Below are positions 9,113 through 18,463 of a stretch of DNA of 64,000 nt, one piece after another (the stretch's first letter is position 1; every line of letters begins with the position of its first letter). The notes under the pieces were generated by a model. It was not told the origin of the DNA, ran no database searches, and saw nothing but the letters and a program-made list of their open reading frames with translations. Origin of the DNA: Sphingomonas sp. 3P27F8 (GTDB lineage Bacteria > Pseudomonadota > Alphaproteobacteria > Sphingomonadales > Sphingomonadaceae); assembly GCF_005502745.1 (NCBI RefSeq), contig NZ_SCNL01000007.1, positions 1 through 64,000 on the forward strand. Direction: 5' to 3'. The translations under genes and the position numbers were made by a program.

Positions 9113-10224
9113 CGGGCGGCATCCAGCATGTCGCGGAAGCCGGATGGTGCATGCGGCCCGATCACCAGTTGCTCGAGCACGCCCTTGCCGCGCGTCACCG
9201 TGCCGTCCGGCGCGGTCATCGTCACGCCGACGACCGCCTGGATGTGCAGATGGTGCGGCAGCATCGGATCGAGCTCGGCCGGCACGAAATCCTCGCGTTC
9301 CACCGTCACCGCCTCGCCATGATGGCGGCCATGCGCCCAGGTGGGGTGGCCATAGCCAAGGCCGAGCATCTGGAAGGTCGGCCCGATATCGAACGCGACC
9401 CTGGTTTCGCCCCGCTCGTCGCGCAGCGACAGCGACGCGCCCGCCGCGTGGCGCGTGCCCTTGCGCCAGTCGATCGCGTAATCCGCCGTTTCGTAATGAT
9501 GCTCGTCATCCGGGCCGCCCCCTTCGGGCCGCCACGTCGCGCGCCGGTTCCAGAAGCGGCCGTGCGCGTCGTCGTTGGTGTGGCAGTAAAGTTCGCCGCC
9601 CTCCATCGCGCACGGGCTCCACAGCCAGAAGAACTGCGGCGCGATCGGCGGGCTGGCGGGCTGCGCATCGGGCGCGCCGATCGGGCGCACGCCCCACGAG
9701 CGGTCTCGCGTGCCGAGCCAGCCGTCCACGTCGATCCGCCGGCCGTCCACCTCGATCCAGCCGGTGTAGCGCCCGTTCTGCGTCAGCCGCGTCACATCCA
9801 TCAGCACGCGCGGGCCGTTGCGGCGCGTGAAGCGCGGCTCCTCCAGCGGAAAGGCGCGGCCGGTGAAGGTGATGTCGGCGCGGATCCGCTCATCGGGCGC
9901 ATCCACCGTGAGGCGCAGCGCCTTGAGCGGCTCGATCACCTCGATCGCGATCGGGCCGACCGTCGTATCCATCCGCTCCATGCCGAGGCCACGGCTGGCA
10001 TGCAGATTCACCTGGCGCCCGTCGATCAGCACGCAGAAGGCGGCATCGATCACGTTGATATGCGGATAGACGCCCAGCGCGGCGGCGAAGAAGCCATCCT
10101 GCCCCGGTTCCGGTGCATAGCCGTTGAAGAAATAGCGATCGTAGAAATTGCGATCCGTACCCGCATAGGCGACCGGCTCCGCCGTCTGGTGGATCGGATA
10201 ATCATCGCCCTTGGTAAGCACCAT
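9109..10224 (-). CDS. Conserved protein of unknown function in catabolic operon
   Basis: A 371-residue soluble protein with no signal peptide or membrane segment, rich in Trp, His and Asp (for example DRSWGVRPIGAPDA, RNFYDRYFFNGY and GYGHPTWAHGRHHGE). The even hydrophilic beta-like pattern suggests a lipocalin- or hydroxysteroid-binding-like beta fold, but I do not recognise it with certainty. Proteins of this kind occur beside APH-like kinases and CoA enzymes in sphingomonads and mycobacteria (from memory, not searched). It overlaps the kinase gene by 4 bp (9109-9112), so it probably acts in the same pathway. Confidence 0.75.
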   Translation of the reverse strand: MVLTKGDDYPIHQTAEPVAYAGTDRNFYDRYFFNGYAPEPGQDGFFAAALGVYPHINVIDAAFCVLIDGRQVNLHASRGLGMERMDTTVGPIAIEVIEPLKALRLTVDAPDERIRADITFTGRAFPLEEPRFTRRNGPRVLMDVTRLTQNGRYTGWIEVDGRRIDVDGWLGTRDRSWGVRPIGAPDAQPASPPIAPQFFWLWSPCAMEGGELYCHTNDDAHGRFWNRRATWRPEGGGPDDEHHYETADYAIDWRKGTRHAAGASLSLRDERGETRVAFDIGPTFQMLGLGYGHPTWAHGRHHGEAVTVEREDFVPAELDPMLPHHLHIQAVVGVTMTAPDGTVTRGKGVLEQLVIGPHAPSGFRDMLDAAR

Positions 10225-10313
10225 GCCCGCTCTCCTTCAGGGGTCGCGTTCTATCGACGTCGCCCCCGGTTGGACCAGCGGCGGCGGCGCTGTCAATCAA
10301 ACAATAACAGAAG

Positions 10314-12077
10314 TTATGCCGCCAGACGCCGCGCCGCCGGCGCACCTCTCGCACCACGCACCAACCGCCCGGGAAGCGCCCCGGTGGGCTCGCCATCGCG
10401 ATAGGTGATCTGGCCCGCCACGATCGTCGCGACATAGCCGCGCGCGCGCTGCATCAGCCGCCGCCCGCCGGCCGGAAGGTCGTGGATCACCTCCGGCGCC
10501 AGCAATGTGAGATTGTCGTAATCGATCACGTTCAGATCCGCGCGCAGCCCCGGCAGGATCATGCCGCGATCGCCCAGGCCGACCAGCGCCGCCGTATCCG
10601 CCGCCTGCTGCTTCACCACGAACGGCAGCGACAGTTTCGGCCCGCGCACGCGATCCCGCGTCCAGTGCGTCAGCAGCGAGGTGGGGAAGCTGCCGTCGCA
10701 GATCATGCCCACATGTGCGCCGCCATCGGACAGACCGGGCACCGTATCGCGATGCATCATCATCTCGTAGGAAGCATCGAGCGAGCCGTAGCCATAGCTC
10801 AGGAACGGCAGATAGAGGATGCCGCGCCCGTCGTTCGAGAGCAGATGATCGAGCGCCACTTCCTTGGGATCGCGCCCCTGCGCCGCGGCGATGGCGGCGA
10901 TCGTGTGATCCGGCGTCGGCTCGTAATCGGGGCTGTCGGCTCCCAGCGGATACATGCCGCTCCATGCCGCGAAATTGGCCGATCCGAATGGCCCGCGCGG
11001 GCTCGGCGCCTCGGCGACGAGCCTCGCGCGCAACGCGGGATCGCGCAGCCGCGCGACCTGCTCCGCGATCGGCAGCCCCGCGATGTCGCGATAGCTCTGG
11101 TGCGCGCTGAACGGATTGACCGTGAGATCCAGCCCGAACAGCACACCCACGGCGCGCGCGCTGACCTGCGCCTTCATCGGCAGCCCGGCATCCACCGCCT
11201 GCTCCAGCGCAGCGAGGATCAGGCGATAGGAATCGGGCGCCTGATGGCTCTGCGCGAGGCTGAAGCTGAGCGGGCGGCCCGATTTCTCGACGATCCGGCG
11301 GAACATCGCGAATTCGCCCGCGGCATCCGGGTGAAAATCGCTGACGAGTTGCAACACGCCCGCGCCGCGCCCGCCGTTTGCGGCGGCAAGCCCCATCGCG
11401 ATGCCGGTCAGCTCATCCTCCTCCGCCGTCAGCGTGGGGGTGGGCTCGCCGGCCTTGGTGCGGTGGTTCAGCGTGCGACTGGTCGAGAAGCCGAGCGCGC
11501 CAGCCTCCACCGCCTCACGCGCGATCGCCGCCATCCGCGCGATATCGTCCGCCGTCGCCGGCTCGCGCGCCACGCCGCGTTCGCGCATCACGTTCACCCG
11601 CACCGCCGCGTGTGGCAGTTGCGTCGCGACGTCGAGATCGAAGCGGCGCTGCGCCAGCGCATCGAGATAATCGGGGAAGCTCTGCCAGTTCCATGGCAGG
11701 CCGGCGGTGAGCACCGGATAGGGCAGATCCTCCACCCCCTCCATAAGATACACCAGCCGGTCGCGATCTTCCGGCAGGCACGGCGCGAAGCCGACGCCGC
11801 AATTGCCCTGCACGATCGTGGTGACGCCATGCCACGACGAGGGCTGGAGCCGCTCGTCCCACGTCGCCTGCCCGTCATAATGGGTGTGCACATCGACGAA
11901 GCCGGGGGTGACGATCCTGCCGCGCGCGTCGATCTCCTCGCGCCCGCGCCCCGCGACCCGGCCGACCACGGCGATCGCGCCCCCGGCCACCGCGATGTCC
12001 GCCTCGAACGGTTCGCCGCCCGATCCGTCGACGATCGTGCCGCCGCGAATCACCAGATCCCAGGCTGCTTCAGCCAT
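10314..12077 (-). CDS. Amidohydrolase family 3 (N-acyl-D-amino-acid deacylase type)
   Basis: A 587-residue metal-dependent amidohydrolase. N-terminal motifs are DLVIRGGTIVDGSGGEPF and the metal site GFVDVHTHYDGQATWDERL (HxH). Later come HGVTTIVQGNCGVGFAPC, LPWNWQSFPDYLDAL and a C-terminal SDGGAHVGMICDG motif. This layout is that of D-aminoacylases and related N-acyl-D-amino-acid deacylases, although the real substrate in this cluster is unknown. It is probably the first gene of the minus-strand operon that runs to 3112. An 89-bp gap separates it from the next gene. Confidence 0.88.
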   Translation of the reverse strand: MAEAAWDLVIRGGTIVDGSGGEPFEADIAVAGGAIAVVGRVAGRGREEIDARGRIVTPGFVDVHTHYDGQATWDERLQPSSWHGVTTIVQGNCGVGFAPCLPEDRDRLVYLMEGVEDLPYPVLTAGLPWNWQSFPDYLDALAQRRFDLDVATQLPHAAVRVNVMRERGVAREPATADDIARMAAIAREAVEAGALGFSTSRTLNHRTKAGEPTPTLTAEEDELTGIAMGLAAANGGRGAGVLQLVSDFHPDAAGEFAMFRRIVEKSGRPLSFSLAQSHQAPDSYRLILAALEQAVDAGLPMKAQVSARAVGVLFGLDLTVNPFSAHQSYRDIAGLPIAEQVARLRDPALRARLVAEAPSPRGPFGSANFAAWSGMYPLGADSPDYEPTPDHTIAAIAAAQGRDPKEVALDHLLSNDGRGILYLPFLSYGYGSLDASYEMMMHRDTVPGLSDGGAHVGMICDGSFPTSLLTHWTRDRVRGPKLSLPFVVKQQAADTAALVGLGDRGMILPGLRADLNVIDYDNLTLLAPEVIHDLPAGGRRLMQRARGYVATIVAGQITYRDGEPTGALPGRLVRGARGAPAARRLAA

Positions 12078-12149
12078 CGCATCTCTCCTCGATTTTCCGG
12101 GAGGGTGCGTCCGCCGATCCGCTAAGTCAAATGTGTTAGCGGCCGTCGG

Positions 12150-12749
12150 TCAGCGCTGCACCAGCGGCGCGAAGCGGGCGACCTGCTTGCCGATCATCCG
12201 CAATTGCTCCACCACCGCCGGATCGCTCGCGCCGCCGGTGTCGTCGAATTTGGTGACCTGGCTGTTGATCGCGGCCGCGAACGGCGTCGGCCAACCCCGC
12301 AGCGCGTGGACGATCGAGCGCAGCGCCGCGATCGTCGAGCCGGTCGCCTGCCAGCCATAAGCGGTGGCGATCAGGCCAACCGGCATATCGGCGAGATACG
12401 GGCGCGCCTCGTCGCGCGCGGTTTCCTCCAGCAGGTCGAGCGCGTTCTTGACCAGGCCGGAAATGCTGCCGTGATAGCCGGGGCTGGCGATGATCATCGC
12501 CGACGCCTGCCGCACGGCCTCGACGAACTCGCGCTCCTCCGCCGTCCGCTCGGGATTGCGCGGGTCGTACAGCGGCAGCTTCGCCAAATCCGCGCCGTCG
12601 AACATCCGCGTGCGGAACCCCGCCTCGCACGCCGCGCCAAGCGCGATGCGCAACGCCCGTTCGGTGGAGGATACGCCGCCCGTCGTTCCGCCGATCCCCA
12701 CCACAAGCGGGCGATCGTCCCCGCTTGCTGCTTTCGCTTCCGTCGCCAT
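12150..12749 (-). CDS. NADPH-dependent FMN reductase family protein
   Basis: A 199-residue flavodoxin-fold protein with GIGGTTGGVSSTERALRIAL (phosphate loop, about residues 18-37) and SPGYHGSISGLVKNALDLLE (about 95-114), both typical of NAD(P)H-dependent FMN reductases of the SsuE/ArsH/WrbA-like group. The ATG at 12749 gives the normal family length. The gene is divergent from the PBP gene, with 63 bp between starts, and lies upstream of the amidohydrolase on the same strand. It may supply reduced flavin for an oxygenase encoded elsewhere. Confidence 0.88.
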   Translation of the reverse strand: MATEAKAASGDDRPLVVGIGGTTGGVSSTERALRIALGAACEAGFRTRMFDGADLAKLPLYDPRNPERTAEEREFVEAVRQASAMIIASPGYHGSISGLVKNALDLLEETARDEARPYLADMPVGLIATAYGWQATGSTIAALRSIVHALRGWPTPFAAAINSQVTKFDDTGGASDPAVVEQLRMIGKQVARFAPLVQR

Positions 12750-12812
12750 CGGGCTAAGCCCTTCGCATACGCCGGCCCCTTGCGGCAACTGTCTTATTGA
12801 AGTAATACGCCA

Positions 12813-14951
12813 ATGGCCGACCGCCACGACGACGATATGATCCCCGATCCCCACGATACAGGCCGCCTGCGCTACAACCACGCACCCGCGGCGCCACGCG
12901 CGCCGCTGCCGGCGTTCGACGCCTGGCAGGACGGGCCGACGGAGCCACCGCCGGAGCCGCCGGTCGCGCCGCACGGGCGCGGGCGCAATATCGGCCGCTG
13001 GCTGGTGCGCGGCCTCGCCGGGCTGATCGTCCTCCTCGTCATCGCGATCGCGTGGCTGGCGGTGACGGCGCCGCTTTCCCGCTCGCTCAAGCCGCCGACG
13101 CCGCCCTCGATCACGCTCACCGCGTCGGACGGCACGCCGATCGCGCGGCGCGGCGCGATCATCGGCGCCCCCGTCGATGCCGCGAAACTGCCGCCGCATG
13201 TGCGCGAGGCATTCATCGCGATCGAGGACCGGCGCTTCTATTCGCACTGGGGGATCGATCCGCGCGGCATCGCCCGCGCCGCCTGGGCCAATGTCGGCCA
13301 TGGCGGGGTGCGGCAGGGCGGCAGCACGATCACGCAACAGCTCGCCAAGAACGCCTTCCTCGATTCGGATCGCACCGCCGCGCGCAAGCTGCGCGAGGTG
13401 ATGATCGCGTTCTGGCTGGAAGCGTGGCTGACCAAGGACGAGATACTCTCGCGCTACCTGTCGAACGTCTATTTCGGCGATAACGTCTATGGGCTGACGG
13501 CGGCGGCCAAACACTATTTCGGGCGCGCGCCGGACAAGCTGAACGTGGGGCAGGCGGCGATGCTCGCGGGGCTGGTCAAGGCGCCGTCGCGGCTCGCGCC
13601 CACCAGCAATCTCGATGGCGCGCAATCGCGCGAGATGGTGGTGGTGGGGGCGATGGTCGATGCCGGCTTCCTCACGAAGGCGGAGGGTGATGCCGTCCAG
13701 CCGCAGCGCGTGCTGGCGAAGCGGCCGGAGCAGCTTCCCAGCGGCACCTATTTCGCCGATTGGGTGCTGCCCGAGGCGCGCGATCAGGCGGGCGAGATCC
13801 GCAACGAGGCCGTCATCCGCACCACGCTCGATCGCGATCTCCAGCGCACGGCCGAGCGCGTGATCCGGCAGGCCGGGCTCCGCCAGGCGCAGGCCGCGCT
13901 GGTGGCGATGACGCGCACCGGCGAGGTCGTCGCGATGGTCGGCGGCCGCGATTACGCCAAAAGCCCGTTCAACCGCGCGACGCAGGCGCGGCGCCAGCCC
14001 GGCTCCACCTTCAAGCTGTTCGTCTATCTCGCCGCGATGCGCGCCGGGATGACCCCGGAAACCGAGGTCGATGATTCGCCCGTCGAGATCGCGGGGTGGA
14101 AACCGAAGAACGACACCAACGACTATCTCGGCAGGATACCGCTGCGCCGCGCGTTCCAGCGTTCGTCGAACGTCGTCGCGGCGCGGGTTACCGAGCAGGT
14201 CGGCGTGAAGAACGTGATCCGCGCGGCGCGCGATCTCGGCATCTCCACCCCGATCGCCAATGAGGCGACGATCTCGCTCGGCACGTCGGAAGTGTCGTTG
14301 CTCGAACTTACCGCCGCATTCGCCGGGGTCGCCGACGGACGCTATCCGGTTCAGGCGCGCGGGCTGAAGGACAATAGCGAAAAGCCGTGGTACGCCTCGC
14401 TCACCGGCGGCCAGAAAACGATGCCGTCGACCATTCACGACGAAATGCTGGAGCTGCTCGCCGCCTCGATGCGCGGCACCGGGCGCGCCGCCGCACTCTC
14501 CGTTCCGGCCTATGGCAAGACCGGCACATCGCAGAGCGGGCGCGATGCTTGGTTCATCGGCTTCGCGGGCGATCTGGTCGTCGGCGTGTGGATCGGCAAT
14601 GATGACAACACGCCGAATCCGGGGCTGCACGGCGGCGGCATCCCCGCGCAGATCTGGCGCAACTTCATGGTTTCCGCGCTCGATCTGAAACCGGTGGTGA
14701 AGGCGCCGCCGCCCGAGGAGATCGATCCCGAGGCGGTGATCGACGACGTGGCGGATAATGTGCTCGCTCCGGTCGCAGGCCAGATACAGGGCCAGGTGCA
14801 GGGCGTGCAGGGGCAGCTCAAGGGGCTTGGGATCGATCTGAAGGTGGGACAGGACGGGTCGATCGTGGTCAACCGGGCGCGCGACAACACGCCGCCGCCG
14901 CCGCGCCGCGAGGAGCGCGCGCCGCCGCCCGAGGCACCCCCGCGCGACTGA
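12813..14951 (+). CDS. Class A penicillin-binding protein (PBP1A-type)
   Basis: A 712-residue bifunctional peptidoglycan synthase. It has a cytoplasmic Pro-rich tail (1-60), one membrane anchor (about 66-86), and a glycosyltransferase domain with catalytic Glu138 in IEDRRFYSHWGID and GGSTITQQLAKN (169-180). The transpeptidase domain has S398-x-x-K401 (PGSTFK) and K569-T-G. It polymerises glycan strands and cross-links stem peptides on the periplasmic face. The last ~90 residues are a low-complexity tail rich in Gln, Pro and Arg. It is transcribed alone, divergent from the flavin reductase. Confidence 0.95.
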   Translation: MADRHDDDMIPDPHDTGRLRYNHAPAAPRAPLPAFDAWQDGPTEPPPEPPVAPHGRGRNIGRWLVRGLAGLIVLLVIAIAWLAVTAPLSRSLKPPTPPSITLTASDGTPIARRGAIIGAPVDAAKLPPHVREAFIAIEDRRFYSHWGIDPRGIARAAWANVGHGGVRQGGSTITQQLAKNAFLDSDRTAARKLREVMIAFWLEAWLTKDEILSRYLSNVYFGDNVYGLTAAAKHYFGRAPDKLNVGQAAMLAGLVKAPSRLAPTSNLDGAQSREMVVVGAMVDAGFLTKAEGDAVQPQRVLAKRPEQLPSGTYFADWVLPEARDQAGEIRNEAVIRTTLDRDLQRTAERVIRQAGLRQAQAALVAMTRTGEVVAMVGGRDYAKSPFNRATQARRQPGSTFKLFVYLAAMRAGMTPETEVDDSPVEIAGWKPKNDTNDYLGRIPLRRAFQRSSNVVAARVTEQVGVKNVIRAARDLGISTPIANEATISLGTSEVSLLELTAAFAGVADGRYPVQARGLKDNSEKPWYASLTGGQKTMPSTIHDEMLELLAASMRGTGRAAALSVPAYGKTGTSQSGRDAWFIGFAGDLVVGVWIGNDDNTPNPGLHGGGIPAQIWRNFMVSALDLKPVVKAPPPEEIDPEAVIDDVADNVLAPVAGQIQGQVQGVQGQLKGLGIDLKVGQDGSIVVNRARDNTPPPPRREERAPPPEAPPRD

Positions 14952-15095
14952 AACCGGCACGGCCGACCCAGCTTCTGATCCAAGCGGGAGAATCGGGTCG
15001 ACAGCGACGCGCCGAACGGTAGAGCGGGCGTGCCCGGGTCACACGCACGCGCGGATGATCGCAGGCCAGCCACAGCAGCATTAGAGGCGAACCTG

Positions 15096-16013
15096 ATGAG
15101 CGACGCGATCCGGCCAAACTCCACCCGCGCCGCGATCCTCATTCCATTCGCCATCGTCACGGTGATCTGGGGCTCGACCTGGCTCGTCATCCGCGATCAG
15201 CTCAATATCGTTCCGCCGAGCTGGTCGGTCACCTATCGCTTCCTCACCGCCGGCATCGCGATGCTGATATGGGCGCTCATCAAACGCGAGCGTTTCGATT
15301 TCGGCGCGCGCGGCTGGGGCTTCGCGGCGGCGCTTGGCACGGGGCAGTTCGTGCTCAACTTCAACTTCGTCTATCGCGCCGAACAGCACATCACCTCCGG
15401 CCTGGTCGCCGTGGTGTTCGCGCTGCTGCTGGTGCCCAATGCCGCGTTCGGGCGCATCTTCCTCGGCCAGAGGCTCGGGCGCCAGCTGATCCTGGGATCG
15501 GGCGTCGCGATCGCCGGCGTCGTGCTGCTGTTCATCAATGAGGCGCGCAACGCCCCGCATGGATCCGGCGCGCCGATCATCGGAATCGCGCTCACCTGCT
15601 GCGCGGTCCTGGCCGCCTCCAGCGCCAATGTGATGCAGGCGACGGAGCTGGCGCGCCGCTATCCGATGATCGCCACGCTCGCGGCGGCGATGCTGATCGG
15701 CGCAGGGCTGGATGCGATCTGGGCGTGGGCGACGGTGGGGCCGCCGGTGTTCGAATGGCGCGCCGGCTATATCGCGGGCGTCCTCTACCTGGGGCTGGCA
15801 GGCTCGGCGCTCGCCTTTCCGCTCTATTTCACCGTGATCCGCGCGATCGGCCCGGCGAAGGCGGCATATTCCAGCGTGACCGTGCCGGTGATCGCGATGC
15901 TGCTGTCCACCGTTTTCGAGGGCTATCGCTGGTCGCCGCTGGCGATCGGCGGCGGGCTGCTCGCAGCCGTCGGCCTGGTCATCGCGCTTACCGCGCGCAG
16001 GCCGGCGCGGTAA
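15096..16013 (+). CDS. EamA/DMT-family transporter
   Basis: A 305-residue protein with about ten hydrophobic helices in two EamA repeats; the first repeat begins VIWGSTWLVIRDQL. DMT proteins export small metabolites such as amino acids, but no substrate can be assigned. The ATG at 15096 follows an AGAGGCGA ribosome-binding site. The 3' end overlaps the convergent SDR gene by 91 bp, more than usual, so the two coding ends share sequence in opposite frames. Confidence 0.87.
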   Translation: MSDAIRPNSTRAAILIPFAIVTVIWGSTWLVIRDQLNIVPPSWSVTYRFLTAGIAMLIWALIKRERFDFGARGWGFAAALGTGQFVLNFNFVYRAEQHITSGLVAVVFALLLVPNAAFGRIFLGQRLGRQLILGSGVAIAGVVLLFINEARNAPHGSGAPIIGIALTCCAVLAASSANVMQATELARRYPMIATLAAAMLIGAGLDAIWAWATVGPPVFEWRAGYIAGVLYLGLAGSALAFPLYFTVIRAIGPAKAAYSSVTVPVIAMLLSTVFEGYRWSPLAIGGGLLAAVGLVIALTARRPAR

Positions 16014-16750
16014 TCGGGATAAAACGGCACCCAGCCGAGCAGGCGCTTCGCCTTGCCATTCGCCACCCGCCGGTTCTCCGCGTAGAAACCGCGCGCCGCC
16101 GGCGACAGCGCGTCCGGCGAAACGAACGGCGGGGGCGGCATGCCGAGCAGCCGGGCGGCATAGTCGATCACGTCATTCTGGCTGACGGGCAGATCGTCGG
16201 CGAGGTTATACGCGCCGGGCGGCCCATCGAACCCGGCGATGACGCCGCTGGCGATATCATCGACATGCACGCGGCTGAACACCTGCCCCGCAAGGGCCAC
16301 GCGATGCGCCGTTCCCGCGCGGACGCGATCCAGCGGCGAACGACCCGGCCCGTAGATCCCCGGGAGACGGAATACGCGCGCGTCGCGCGCCAGCCACGCC
16401 GCATCCGCAGCGGCCCGCGCCCCGCGCCGGCCGCCGCCGATCGGCGCGGTCTCGTCCACCCATCCGCCGCGCGTATCGCCATAGACGCCGGTCGAGGAGA
16501 GATACCCCAGGGTGCGCCCGCCGATCACATCGCCATAATGCGACAACACCGGATCGCCACCGGCTTCGTCCGGCGGCACGCTCGACAGCACGTGCGTCGC
16601 CGCCGCGACGCCGGCGCGCACCGCGTCCACATCGCCGAAGCGGATCGTGCCGTCGCGGCCGTCGCGCGTCGTCCCCAGCACGGGCCAGCCCCCCGCCGCG
16701 ACGATCGCGCGCGCGGCGTAGCCGAGGCCGAACACGAACAGCCGGCTCAC
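15923..16750 (-). CDS. NAD(P)-dependent epimerase/SDR-like protein
   Basis: About 275 residues from a GTG at 16750 that overlaps the M28 peptidase stop (GTGA). The N-terminus VSRLFVFGLGYAARAI is a Rossmann-type dinucleotide motif (GxGxxA). Later features are LGYLSSTGVYGDTRGGWVDE, FRLPGIYGPGRSPLDRV and FSRVHVDDIASGVI, typical of extended SDRs in the YeeZ/WcaG-like group. The typical YxxxK pair is not obvious. The last ~30 residues, after LLGWVPFYPDYRAGLRA, are low complexity and encoded opposite the end of the EamA gene. Confidence 0.82.
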   Translation of the reverse strand: MSRLFVFGLGYAARAIVAAGGWPVLGTTRDGRDGTIRFGDVDAVRAGVAAATHVLSSVPPDEAGGDPVLSHYGDVIGGRTLGYLSSTGVYGDTRGGWVDETAPIGGGRRGARAAADAAWLARDARVFRLPGIYGPGRSPLDRVRAGTAHRVALAGQVFSRVHVDDIASGVIAGFDGPPGAYNLADDLPVSQNDVIDYAARLLGMPPPPFVSPDALSPAARGFYAENRRVANGKAKRLLGWVPFYPDYRAGLRAVSAMTRPTAASSPPPIASGDQR

Positions 16751-18384
16751 GACGCCATCGGCCCTTTGAAGAGCGTCCCGAAATAATCGCCCCTGTTCCA
16801 CACGGGCCGCGCATCGGCATCGGCGATCTCGCGCGCGATGCGATAGTTGGCATCGACGAAACGCACCGCCTGATCCCACATGATCGGCAGGGCAAGATCA
16901 TCCGACGGCTTGTGATAATGTCGCGACATGAACGTGGCCGTCGCGTCCTTGCCCGGCCCCTTTGGCCCCGGCCACAGAAACGCCGCGGGAATACCGCGCC
17001 GCACGAAATTGAAATGATCCGATCGCACGAAGATCGCATCGTCCGGCATCGGATCGGGCGAGACGGTTACGCCGATCGCGGCGGCCGCGCGCGCGATCAC
17101 CGGGCCCAGCGTCGATCGATCGCCGCCGAACGCCACCAGATCCTCGAACCTGTAAGTGAGGATCGACATGTCGAGGTTCACGTTGGCGACGATATCGCCG
17201 CGTGCCCCGGCCGGATGCGTCGTGAACCAGGCGCTGCCGATCAGCCCCTTTTCCTCGGCGGTGAAGGCCACGAACATGATCGTCCGGCGCGGCGCCCTTT
17301 CCCGGAAGCGCTTCGCCTCCTCGATCAGGCTGGCGATGCCGATCGCATCATCGAGCGCGCCGTTGTTGATCGTATCCCCGTTCGCATCGGGCGCGGTGAC
17401 GCCGATATGATCGAGATGCGCCGACAGAACCACCACCTCCTTGCCAAGCACCGGATCGGTACCTGGCAGCACGCCGACCACATTGGATGATTGCGCCTTG
17501 TCGAATGCGCTCGCCGTCTCGATCGCGAGCGTGCCCGGCAGCGATTGCGGCGCGTAATGCGGGATCTTCTTCGTCGCCTCCCTTGCGAGCGCCGCCCAGT
17601 TCATCCGCGCGCCGGCGAACAGCTTCGCCGCCCCCGCTTCGCTGAAGGTGGCGACGATCGGGATCGGGCTGGACTGATGGCCGGCGCCATCCGCCTCGGC
17701 ATAGACCATGCGCGGCTTCGCGGTGCTATCAAATGTCTGCCTTGCCGCGCCGCCCGGCATTTTGAGCTGGATCACGCCGACCGCGCCCCGCGCGGCAGCC
17801 GCCGCGGCCTTGACGTCGATGTCGCCCAGATACGCGCGTTCCTCCGCGTTCAGCATGCGCGGCGCACCGGGAAGTACCGCGACGATCTTGCCCTTCAGAT
17901 CGAGCCCGGCGAAATCGTTGCGCCCATTGCTGCCACCCGCGACGCCATAGCCCGCGAACACCACCGGCGCCTCCAGCGATACCGCCGCGCGGGCGGGATC
18001 GGGCAAGGCGGCATAGTCGGTGCCCGCGACCAGTGTTTCGCGCTTGTCGCCGACGGCGCGCACGACGCGGCTTTTCCCCGTGGTGCGATAGCTGACCAGC
18101 GGCACCGCCTGGAGATAGCCGCCATCGTCGCCCCCCGGCCGCAGGCCTGCCGCGTAGAACCGCGCGGCGACATATTGCGCGGCGATATCATATTCGCCGC
18201 TCCCCGCCTCACGCCCCTTCATCGCGTCGGAGGCGAGAAACATCACATGGGCCTTGATCGCCGCCTGATCGGGCGGCAGCGGCGCGTCGTTCGCGGCGGT
18301 TGGCGCATCCTGTGCGATGGTGACTGTCGACAGCGGAACAAACGCGATCAGGCCCGCGCGAGCCAGCAGGGAGAAAACTCTCAT
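16747..18384 (-). CDS. Secreted M28-family zinc aminopeptidase
   Basis: A 545-residue protein with a signal peptide (MRVFSLLARAGLIAFVPLST, cleavage near AQDAP), then a PA domain insert (about 140-280) and the M28 catalytic domain. Zinc ligands are seen in VVLSAHLDHIG (His/Asp), GALDDAIGIASL (Asp) and AFTAEEKGLIGS (Glu-Glu). It should act in the periplasm or outside the cell, trimming N-terminal residues from peptides. The start is divergent from pepN with 79 bp between, so the two peptidase genes may share a control region. Confidence 0.92.
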   Translation of the reverse strand: MRVFSLLARAGLIAFVPLSTVTIAQDAPTAANDAPLPPDQAAIKAHVMFLASDAMKGREAGSGEYDIAAQYVAARFYAAGLRPGGDDGGYLQAVPLVSYRTTGKSRVVRAVGDKRETLVAGTDYAALPDPARAAVSLEAPVVFAGYGVAGGSNGRNDFAGLDLKGKIVAVLPGAPRMLNAEERAYLGDIDVKAAAAAARGAVGVIQLKMPGGAARQTFDSTAKPRMVYAEADGAGHQSSPIPIVATFSEAGAAKLFAGARMNWAALAREATKKIPHYAPQSLPGTLAIETASAFDKAQSSNVVGVLPGTDPVLGKEVVVLSAHLDHIGVTAPDANGDTINNGALDDAIGIASLIEEAKRFRERAPRRTIMFVAFTAEEKGLIGSAWFTTHPAGARGDIVANVNLDMSILTYRFEDLVAFGGDRSTLGPVIARAAAAIGVTVSPDPMPDDAIFVRSDHFNFVRRGIPAAFLWPGPKGPGKDATATFMSRHYHKPSDDLALPIMWDQAVRFVDANYRIAREIADADARPVWNRGDYFGTLFKGPMAS

Positions 18385-18463
18385 ACAGGGGGCGGACTAT
18401 CATTCCCCCGCGCCTGCGCAAGGTTTCGATGGAACCACCGATCTTCCGGGCTATATTTCCCGC

